NCBI GenBank assembly: GCA_009733775.1
Contig: WOGZ01000306.1
Location: forward strand, 9,666-39,220
Length of the DNA: 29,555 nucleotides
Source of the DNA: Alectoria sarmentosa
Taxonomy: Eukaryota; Ascomycota; Lecanoromycetes; Lecanorales; Parmeliaceae
Direction of reading: 5' to 3'
Shown: positions 21,117-29,555 of the stretch, in pieces
Numbering within the stretch: the stretch's first letter is position 1
How the letters are laid out: the number at the start of each line of letters is the position of its first letter
Made by a program: the position numbers and the translations under genes
The notes under the pieces: generated by a model
What the model was told of the DNA's origin: nothing
The model's database searches: none
What the model saw: the letters and a program-made list of their open reading frames with translations, nothing else

Positions 21117-21880
21117 CTGACTCAGAATGTTTAATATTGAATTGGTCACATAGGCGGATTCTAAGACTTAATTGTCAATTATGTTGTATGCTGGACACCT
21201 TTTTATGATACGTTCCATTTATGAATATCACCGCCGTGTCTCTTAAGAAAGAAGTCAATGGGGAGAAAGATCATGAAGCTCGTCTGATGCGGCCCTTTAG
21301 TTATTCATGTTCAAGCAGGCCAATCATAAACGGCTCGCGAAAGGCTATTCTATCCATCCCATAATATACGTGTCTAGTCAAGGTCAGTAAGGCACCTTTT
21401 CTGGTCTGAAATCTTGTTATGGGCTCTCTGACAATCCTCCCATTTCAAAGTCTTCACGACATAAATCTTTTACCAGCTCTTCAGTGAATGAAGTTCTTTT
21501 CGAGATCAAGCTGTGAGCCACAATGCAATGGCGGGAATCAATTCACTCTCGCAATGTGTCTCACGACTCAAAGTTTGGTACGGAAGCTGGGACAAAGGGT
21601 CAAGGTAGTTGCTTATGATGTATAAGCGAGCGGCCATCATAATCGTAATTATCATAACACGTATCATCATCGTGAGGACCTGATATGATTGTAAAGTATA
21701 CGGATTAATAAAAGCCGGAGTCCGGGCGAAGGTGCTAAATCTGGTCCGTTCGCAAAAGCTATCCCTGGCTGACTGTCTGGGTTGAGAATTTTCAATGCTT
21801 GGGAACAAATGGAGATGAGGCGAGGAACATAGGGATAGGTGACCGGGCGCCGTTATAAGCAGCAGCTGCCATGATAGAAG
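21117..21880. other. Flank between the rhodopsin-domain remnant and the LTR element
   Basis: May hold decayed 5' exons of the rhodopsin-domain pseudogene (a GGDIHKWNVS-like string in the minus strand near 21225). No intact gene is seen. The last five bases, AGAAG, are the left copy of the target-site duplication of the LTR retrotransposon. Confidence 0.4.
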
Positions 21881-22187
21881 TGTTGTGAGGATGGTAATTG
21901 CCTCGCTTGGTTCGCTTATGGAATATTATTAATGCAGCCACGAGTGGAGCATGTAGGTTTGGCAGATGGCTCGGGGGAGGTATCCCTCGATTGACCGACA
22001 TTTGATATGAAATTCTTAGGAATTTGATGAAAACATAGAATTCATCCTCGTATATGTAATTGATTTATGCTTATCTACATGATTTTCTTTTTCATATTCT
22101 TCATAATAATTATAATTAATCATTTATAAACTTTAACTTTATTGTCGATTATTAATTATTCCGCTGCGTAATTTATTTTCAACAATA
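21881..22187 (+). repeat. 5' LTR (307 bp)
   Basis: Begins TGTTGTGAGG. Its outer half keeps normal composition while the inner half from about 22040 is strongly C-to-T / G-to-A mutated. The last bases are CAACAATA where the 3' copy has CAACAACA. Confidence 0.93.
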
Positions 22188-22799
22188 AATTATGAGTTCG
22201 ATTAATCATCACGATTCAATTATATTATTATCTCGTATATACGATTATGAATTTAATAAAATATAAAACATTCGTTTTAACGCCTACGATATGAGTTCGT
22301 GACGTACTTTTACAAATCAATTTAAAAAATTTAAATTTCTTTACATTCAAGACATCGCATATTCGATTCGATTTGTTAAAGTTTCACAGTTTGTTATAAG
22401 CGTATCCTATTCAGCCTTACTGCCTACTTAGTCCTATCGACTTTATCGACTTTAACGTGATTTAGAGATCTACATATAAGTTTTCTTTTTTTATATATAA
22501 ATTTTTAAACTTATTATTCTCGTTATATACACTTATATAATTTTAAACTTTATATTAATTTTAACATAGTTATCAAAGATGATCGAATATACATAAACGA
22601 TTCTTTCGAGATAAAGGTTTATAAAATCTCGTATTCGAAATTTTATCGAAATTATCGAAATTAAATAATGTGATTACGTTTAATAAAAGATTGAAAAATT
22701 GAATAATATTCGATTAATGAATTGTAACGCTATTAATTAATTATATAAAATTATTATAATAAACTTATATCATAGAGATAAAATTATTAAAAGAAATTT

Positions 22800-23402
22800 G
22801 AGACGTCTTAAAACGCGTTTATGATTTAAATAACAAAAATCGTCTCATGTCTTTATTATAAAAATTTTATAAATATTTCAAAGAATTCGATAAGTTTATT
22901 AATCAAATGTGCGTTATATTAATGAAATTACGAATAAATATTAAAATATTGCGTTTTAAACGTTATTATTAAATATATATATAATTATCGTAATAATAAA
23001 CGTTTATTAAAAAACGAAATACGATATAATTAAACACACTCTCGATTAATCGAATAATTTAATTTTAACATTTGCAATAAAGCGTTTTCGAAGCGTTAAA
23101 TAAAACACGCATCGAATCGCTATTATAATTATTAAAAAAAAACTTATCAAAATGATAAAATAGGTTAAAGAGATCGAAATGACGATATCGGTCGCAAAGA
23201 CAAATCACATATTTAATGTTAAAAGTGTGAGAAGTTCGAGTATTACGTTAATAAATGTTTCGTTTATAATTTTATAAATAAGAATAACGAAAGTTTTGAA
23301 GAAAGTAATCAAAGTAATTCACGAAGTAACCGTGATAATAATAATAGTTTTTAAAGAAATGATCGTCAGAAAGAGCAGACTCGGGTAATTTATGAAAGCT
23401 AA
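22800..23402 (+). pseudogene. RIP-mutated gag with zinc-knuckle relic
   Basis: Around 23217-23258 the frame reads C-x2-C-x4-Tyr-x4-C, a CCHC zinc knuckle in which the His codon has become Tyr (CAY to TAY, a C-to-T change). A hydrophilic tail rich in Asn, Ser and Arg follows in the same frame to about 23402. Stops upstream (TAA, TAG) are of the kind produced from CAA, CAG and TGG. Gag packages retrotransposon RNA into particles; no pol domain follows. The start of the gag frame is not resolvable. Confidence 0.7.
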
Positions 23403-23591
23403 AAGTTAAATAACATATAAAAGTTTTACGAATAATAAACGACTATAAAAAATTTACGAATATATAAATAATATACGAAAGTTTTACGAATATGTAAATA
23501 TATAAAAAATTTATAATATGTGAGTGATATAAAAGATTTATTGAATGTGTGAGCGAAAGATTTATAAAAGATTAATAATTAAGATATGAGA

Positions 23592-23860
23592 ATTTTTGAA
23601 TAAAGAAAGTCTTTATAAAAGAATAAATTTTTAAATTAATTTATATACTTATATTAATTAAAGAAAATGTCTCGTGCTTTAAATTAAATGATTAAAGAAA
23701 ATCAAAATTAAAAAGTAAGTCTGCTATAATAATAATGCTTTAAATTAAATAAATTTGTGATTTTTAAATAAAGAAAGTGTTTATGAAAAAGGGATTCTTT
23801 AATGTAATTTATGAGTTATATAATAAAATGAAAACGTCTCGTCTTTAATTGTCAAAATCA
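23592..23860 (+). repeat. Direct repeat in the 3' untranslated part of the LTR element
   Basis: Two diverged copies, 23592-23710 and 23760-23860, share ATTTTTRAATAAAGAAAGT, a GTCTCGT motif and TCAAAAT near their ends, in the same order. Similarity is moderate, with indels. Confidence 0.55.
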
Positions 23861-23883
23861 AAAAAAAAAAAAAAAAGAAGAAA
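23860..23883 (+). promoter_or_regulatory. Polypurine tract of the LTR retrotransposon
   Basis: A run of 17 A followed by GAAGAAA directly before the TG of the 3' LTR. This position and purity match the plus-strand primer site of LTR elements, though mutation of G to A may have lengthened the A run. Confidence 0.75.
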
Positions 23884-24190
23884 TGTTGTGAGAATGATAA
23901 TTATTTCGTTTAATTCGTTTATAAAATATTATTAATGCAATTATAAGTGAAGTATATAAATTCGATAAATAATTCGAGAGAGATATCCCTCGATTAATTA
24001 ACATTTGATATAAAATTTCTAGAAATCTAGTGAAAATATAAGGTTTATTTTTATATATTTAATTGATTTATGCTTATCTGCATGGTTTTCTTCTTCATGT
24101 TCTTTATGATAATCATAATTAGTCATTTATGAGCCTTAGCCCTATTGTCGGTTATTAGTTATTCCGCTGCGTAATCTGTTTCCAACAACA
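23884..24190 (+). repeat. 3' LTR (307 bp)
   Basis: Same length as the 5' LTR. Here the inner (left) half is heavily mutated and the outer last 70 or so bases keep G and C (for example GAGCCTTAGCCCTATTGTCG). It ends ACAACA directly before AGAAG. Confidence 0.93.
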
Positions 24191-24674
24191 AGAAGCGCGC
24201 AAGATGGATGGAGGGCGTGGGTAACATTGATAGTCTAACATAAGAAGTGAGGTTGAAATAGTCAAACGGCACCAAAACCTGGAGATATAAACGTGATTCG
24301 GAAGGACGCTCGGAGCAAAGTGTCCCTAATGTGGGGAAAGCCGGCGTTGTGTCCCGCTTTCGAAGTGCTGGCTCTTGGCTCGTATCAAATGGATAATGCG
24401 AGACGGTCAAGCCAGGCATCTTCGCTGGTCACCCCACAGGCCGCTCCGCCAAATAAAGATGATGCGCGCCAACCACAGCTGACTTCGACCATCCATCTCT
24501 TTTCCGTGTGTCTACATCATCAAGGCGAACCGAGTCCCAATTCCTGGACTGAAGATGAGATCGCCTACATAAGTTAGAGTCGATAGAGCAATGCAAACAT
24601 AATACGCGAATCTGTAATCCAACGCCGTACATGTCTCAAGCATAAGACTTTCTCTTCAATGAACCTTCGCAAAC
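24191..24674. other. Unmutated island between two retrotransposons
   Basis: 484 bp of normal composition. The first five bases are the right AGAAG target duplication. An open plus frame (24293-24577) and minus frames are not recognisable and look accidental. The sequence may be what remains of the locus into which both elements inserted. Confidence 0.5.
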
Positions 24675-24720
24675 TGTTGCGAGAACAGATTGCGGAGCGG
24701 AATAACTAATAACCGAATAG
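24675..24720 (-). repeat. Outer end of the copia 3' LTR, related to the LTR of the gag-only element
   Basis: The plus strand here (TGTTGCGAGAACAGATT, then GGAGCGGAATAACTAATAACCGA) matches the reverse complement of the last 40 or so bases of the LTR at 24150-24190 almost base for base. Similarity fades further in but can be followed for about 100 bp. The inner limit of this LTR is not determined. Confidence 0.8.
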
Positions 24721-26843
24721 TCTTAATAGTAATAAACTATGATTATAATTATGATAATAATCGTATTTAAATAACGTAAGAAGAAAAATATAAAGACGAT
24801 TATAATTTAATTTATATAAAATAAAAAAACCCCGAAATCGAATTTAAATAATTATCGAATTTCTATAAATTTTATGTCGAAGCTCGATTAACGAAAAAAA
24901 TATCATTTTTATAATTATTATCGAATTTATATAATTTATATAAATTCTTTATATAATCGATATAAACGAATTTATTATTTAATAAATAAGTTTAAATAAC
25001 ATTTTCTTTTTATAAATTCGCTTATTTCGATTAATGAAAATTATACACATTTATTAATCGCTTACATTATTCAAAAAATTGTTTAATTAAAAACTTAATA
25101 AATATATCTGCGATTTAATCGTTTTTAAATACGAAATTTATAATAATTTTATTATTAATCAAGATTTTTCGTATATAATAATATTAAATATCGATATATT
25201 TAATGCGTTAATAATATTTAAAATTTTTAATAAAAGTAAAATTATTTTTATTATCGTCGAATAAACGAATCGAATCGTTTTTAAAAATTTAAAAGTGTAA
25301 TTTTTAAAATTATCGTGTAATTCATATAATTATTTTAATAATCTCGATAAAAGCGACGTATTTAATTTCAATAATAAATATAATAATACTTTTTTACTTT
25401 TTATTACTTCAAATATAAGTCGCTTAATTTTATAATAAAATATATTTATAAATGAATTTTTTATTTCTTTTATTATTATTATAAATCGAGTTTAAATAAA
25501 CGATAAAATCTTTTTCTTTATAAAATCATAAATTATATTTAATAATATCGACGATATATTTAAATACTCGATTAAATTACATTTAAATAATATACAATAA
25601 AATTATAATAAAATTAATTTAGTTTATTAATCGTAAAGGCTAAATTAAATCGTATATTAATTATAAAATATATAAAACTTTTAATGCGTTTTTAATAATT
25701 TAAATAATTAATACGTTTTTTATTAAAACGCGTAATCTCGATTATTTCGTATTTATTAAATAATATAATAATTAAAGTGCATTATTTTATTTTATACCCG
25801 TGAAGAATTTTTTTAACGTATTATAATTAATTAAAAATTAAGATAATAATAATATAATATATTTGAATATCGAGTATTTTATCGATTAAGTCGAAATTCT
25901 TTATCTTAAAAAATGTTTTAATATCGTTTTTGATAATGTTTATTAAAGTCTCGATTATAATGAAAATAAAAATATCGTTAATATAAAAAGCGATAATAGT
26001 TAACTTTAAGTTTATAATTCGAATATAAATACATTTATTCGAGAATATAAATTTGAATTTCGTTTTAATAATAATTTTTTCGAATTTTATATTTTAAATA
26101 TGAATCGATTGTTTAAAATCGTATATTTTTTAATAAACGAAACACTTTATTATTAATAACATTTAAATAATCGAACGATATTATAATATAAATTTTGTTA
26201 TATAAATTCTTATTAAAATACGCGTTATTAACGTTTAATTAATAAATTAATAAATTTAAATAAATTATTAAAACGAATAATAATCTTAATAACTCGAACT
26301 TGAAAATAAATGCGAACGTTTCGTTATAATCTATCTTTTTCATTTATAAATATTCTTAAATAATTAATTTTATTTTATATTGATCGATGATTTTATTAAA
26401 ATCGTATTTGATTTTAAATATTTATTTATAATCAATAAATTTACGCTCGATAAGTAAATTATTGAGATTTTAAATATTATTAATTAATAATTTAATAATT
26501 TATTTAATAATAATAAATTTTTATTTAAACGCATTAAAATTATTAATGATTTTTTTATAAGTCGTAAATTCGATATGTTATGCGATATATGTTTAATTTT
26601 TATAATTAAAAATCTTATCGAATTTTACATAAATGTTCGTTTTACGAATACGCGATAATTTAATAAACATAATTATAAATTTTATAAAGTATTATATATT
26701 GTTTTTTAATACGAGAGTAAATGTTAAATTTATAATAATTGTTAAAATTAATATAAAGTTATATTATATAAATATATTAAATAAGACAATTAAATGAAAA
26801 GAAAATATATATATAAAAAGAAGACATTTATATGAGAATAAAT
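24675..26843 (-). mobile_element. Ty1/copia retrotransposon, 3' part, RIP-degraded
   Basis: Read on the minus strand, codons from about 26640 down give a mutated copia polyprotein in one frame: a TYKKIINNFNAFK segment, ERKFIDYK*IFKIKYD (the usual KWVFKIK region), DYNETFAFIFKFELLRL, the catalytic box YIND at 25985-25974 (YVDD with G-to-A changes), FFKIKNFDLIDKILDIQIY, YVKKIL near 25810, and SFIYFIINIRFNLAFTINKL (reverse transcriptase end and RNase H start). Stops are TAA/TGA/TAG at positions where Gln or Trp is expected. The 3' LTR ends at 24675, reading CGCAACA on the minus strand, with normal composition in the last 45 bases. The integrase and gag parts are missing, replaced by the chromovirus. 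Confidence 0.88.
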
Positions 26844-27109
26844 GTTTCTATCAAATTACGTTAAGCTTAATCGAATAATGTTAAAAAAATATGATATTAA
26901 AAGAAAATTAGTTTTATTAAAAATATAGAATACGCTTATAACATTATTTTTCTCTCTTAAAAAGCGATGTTTCAACGCTATAAAAATCGAAAAAATGTAT
27001 TTATAACTTATTTTATATCTTCGAAACATTTAATTAATAATTATTTTTAATTGAAAAAAGTTGATGATAATAATGACAATAATATGTTATAAAAAGTTCG
27101 TTTATAACA
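26844..27109 (-). repeat. Tentative 3' LTR of the chromovirus
   Basis: Suggested only by TG...CA-type ends (TGTTATAAACG on the minus strand at 27109, GAAACA at 26844), by its place after the chromodomain, and by copia sequence resuming at lower coordinates. The partner LTR is outside the window. Confidence 0.3.
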
Positions 27110-29555
27110 TCGTCGATATTATAATGTTTTATCGTTTTAAATGTTTAAAAATAACGTGATTTGATAAAAAATTGACGTTATAATCGTCGTCGAAACATTT
27201 AAATATTTAATGTTATTTAATATTTTATATTTCGAGCGAAGAAAAGATCGCAAAAATTAAATAATATGATTAAATAAGATTTCTCGAATCGAATCGAGTC
27301 GTAAACGCTAAACCTTATTTGAAATTTATATATATTTTAATAATGTCTTAAATAGTTTTTTTTTATAAATTATCATATATATAATATTAAATAAAATCAA
27401 CAATAACGATAGCGAGGTTTTAAAACGACGTTAAGAGATTTTAAAAAGTGTTTATAATGTGAATAATGAGGGTCGCGTGTTTATTTAAATCTTAAATTAA
27501 CACGTCGTCGTCGTCGATATTGATCGATTTTGTTATTGAAAAAATAATGTGAAAACGTATACATAATAATCGAAAGTTGTATATAATCATCATTATTCGT
27601 TATGATAACGATGATTATAAAAAAGAAAAAAAAAGTGAAAAAGTGAATAATGAAACCTTTTTATAAATTAATCGTTAATTTAATTAAATAATATTTAATC
27701 TTTCTATCTTAACTTATTTGAATATCTTTTATAAAAATCTTTTATTACGTTTTTTGCATTGTCGAATTCATTTTCATTAATGTTATATTAATTGAAATCT
27801 TTATTAATGTCTTTTCATTTAATTTTATATTTAAAACGATTTCATAATCTTTTTTAATTTAAAATATTTTTAATTATTTATTTATTTTTATTTTTGACGA
27901 TGATAATTTTGAAAAAAAAGTTTTTTTAATTAAATAATAAATTGATAATAATGAGATTTAAAAGTTTAAGATGAAAGACATTATAAATTTTCATAATCTT
28001 AAATAATTTCAATTTGTAAAAAAAATCGATAATGAATATAATTTTAAATAAATCGAACATTTTATCGTTTAATTTTTTAAATGATTTATTAATAACGATG
28101 TTTTTGTTATTAAGAAAAACGAGATCATTTTTCTTAAACGTTATATCTTTTTTATAACGATTGATTTATTCGATCATCGCAAATTATATTTTATTCAAGT
28201 TATCGCGTATGTAAACGAAAACATTTTATATATAATCGATAATATTTTTTGCTTTTGCAACATTAAAACGTTTTCAAATAATAACGTAATCGATAATATT
28301 AAAATTAAAACTTATATAAAAATGAAAATCTTTATTTGTATAAAAAAGCGATATATTAATAAAAGTTGAAACATTATTATTGTTGACAAATTCGATTATA
28401 AGTATTTATTTAATTTAATCGTTTTATATGTGATTGCAATAAATACGTAAATGACGTTTTAAATCTTAATTGTTTCGTTTTATTTATTTATTTGTTTTAA
28501 AATGAAAGATCGTAAATAGTTTAATTTGAATATCGAATCTTTTGCAAAAAGATTTTCATATTATAATAACAAATTGTGAGTTTCGATCGAATATTATTAA
28601 TGTTAATAATTCGTGTATACGAAAAACTTCTTTAATGAACATTTTAATAATGTTTTTAATAAATGTGTTATTATCTTCCGTCGTGCATAATATATAATAA
28701 CGCTTTTTAATTAAACGATTCATTATGATTTATATAACGTTATAATTTTATGATAATAATAAATCGACGATAAAGTTCATAAAAATGTTTTATTAACGTT
28801 TTTATGAAATTGAAAATAATTATAATAAATTATGTTTACGATGTTTGAAAGCTTTGATTTTTTTATAAATGTAACAATTGTTAATATATATAACGATTAT
28901 TATTTTCATATTTCTTTAATAATATTTTCGTTTGAATAATTTATATATACGAACGATTTTTGAATGATTATATATAAATTAATTATATATTTTTTGAATA
29001 ATAATCGTATATATAAATTCAAATATTTATAAACGATTTTTATAATAAAAAATATCGTTTGTAATAACGCATTTATTGAATATAATATTTCTTAATTTCT
29101 TTTTATTATTAATAATTGTTTCGCGTATTTCGTTATATTCATTATCGATTTTATTCATTTCGAATATTTTATAATAAAAAGAATTATTAATAACATTAAT
29201 TTCGAATTCGATATTATCGAAATTTAAACAATTTAATGTAAAAATAATTTGATGTTGTTATTTGAATCGTTTATTTATAAAATCGATAAATTTACATTTA
29301 ATTATTCGAGTGAAAACATCAATTTTGAAATTTTGTGATTTCGAACGATAAATGATTTTGATATTATATTTAAATAACATATTAAAATATTTAATTTAAC
29401 GACGACTCAAATCACGTTTTTTAACAAAATATATAAAATCTTTATAATTCGTGAATATTTTAATCGAAATATCGATACATTTCAATTCGAGTCGTTAATG
29501 TTTTAAACATCGAATAATAACGAATAATTTTTTATCGTAAATTTGATAATTGCAT
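26844..29555 (-). mobile_element. Ty3/gypsy chromovirus, 3' part, RIP-degraded, runs off the window
   Basis: The minus strand from 29539 reads a mutated RNase H (YDKKLFVIIRCLKH, FTNYKDFIYF, then KSQNFKIDVFTR in place of the GxxNxxADALTR motif). Next comes integrase: an HHCC zinc finger (His codon at 28966, KRKYY, Cys at 28876 with the partner Cys changed to Tyr), the first Asp as Asn in MNF (about 28774), the second Asp in FDRNSQF (28588) and the Glu as Lys near 28483 in the GQTERxNQ site. A GPY/F-like module (DKMFDLFKI, YNVFHLKLL) and a C-terminal chromodomain (about 27885-27700; *KDINKDFN*YN, NVIKDFYKRY) follow. The outer limit at 26844 is tentative: a possible LTR of 266 bp would run 27109 to 26844 (TGTTATAA to GAAACA on the minus strand). 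Chromodomains steer integration to marked chromatin. Confidence 0.87.

Larger units (their letters stand above)
21881..24190 (+). mobile_element. Complete short LTR retrotransposon, gag-only, RIP-mutated
   Basis: Two 307-bp direct LTRs (21881-22187 and 23884-24190) start TGTTGTGAG and the 3' copy ends CAACAACA. The element is flanked by a perfect AGAAG duplication (21876-21880 and 24191-24195), which proves the insertion boundaries. The internal part is only 1696 bp. It holds a mutated gag with a zinc-knuckle relic and no reverse transcriptase or integrase, so the element is non-autonomous or internally deleted. A purine tract (23860-23883) abuts the 3' LTR, as expected for plus-strand priming. 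Confidence 0.93.

Noticed and set aside
24293..24577. 94-codon plus frame in the island between retrotransposons
   Set aside because: No recognisable domain, overlaps minus frames of similar quality, and its codon content is not convincing.

Overview
The window looks like an accessory, compartmentalised stretch of a filamentous ascomycete (Pezizomycotina) chromosome. The reasons are short spliceosomal introns of about 47-76 nt with GTRNGT donors and CTRAC-like branch sites, fungal-type gene families (a hydrolase-NACHT-WD40 NLR, F-box and RING proteins, a fructosamine-kinase-like protein, a rhodopsin-domain membrane protein), and blocks of extremely AT-rich DNA made of transposons damaged by RIP-like C-to-T / G-to-A mutation.

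Layout. 1 to about 2790: AT-rich, heavily mutated repeat DNA. 2791-19500: gene island. It holds an NLR-like gene (minus, 8323-3547, two exons); a divergent fructosamine-kinase-like gene (plus, 9570-10863, five exons that I could join in frame); a broken multi-pass membrane-protein gene (minus, 12654-11553); a short gene remnant next to a 765-bp MITE-like element with 112-bp terminal inverted repeats (13295-14059); an F-box gene (minus, 16603-14645) with a one-base frame break in a run of six C; and a RING-finger membrane protein (minus, 19285-18332). 19500-21880: mostly non-coding, with a rhodopsin-domain pseudogene (minus, 21116-20727). 21881-24190: a complete short LTR retrotransposon with 307-bp LTRs and a perfect 5-bp target duplication, coding only for a mutated gag. 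24191-24674: a 484-bp island of normal composition. 24675-29555: mutated retrotransposons in minus orientation. These are a Ty1/copia 3' part (reverse transcriptase, RNase H, LTR end) and then a Ty3/gypsy chromovirus (RNase H, integrase, chromodomain) that appears inserted into or against it and runs off the window.

The live genes do not form an obvious pathway. The set is typical of dispensable fungal regions: an NLR-type (STAND) receptor candidate, ubiquitin-ligase-type proteins, and several decayed membrane-protein genes beside transposons. The most informative signal is the mutation pattern. In the AT-rich blocks the remaining C and G sit mostly in CpG. In the paired LTRs of the element at 21881-24190 every non-CpG C or G in a test stretch was changed while all CpG were kept, and the damage fades toward the outer edge of each LTR. 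This points to a RIP process that spares CpG and is weaker at element ends.

All domain and family calls are from reading translations by eye; no database search was possible.
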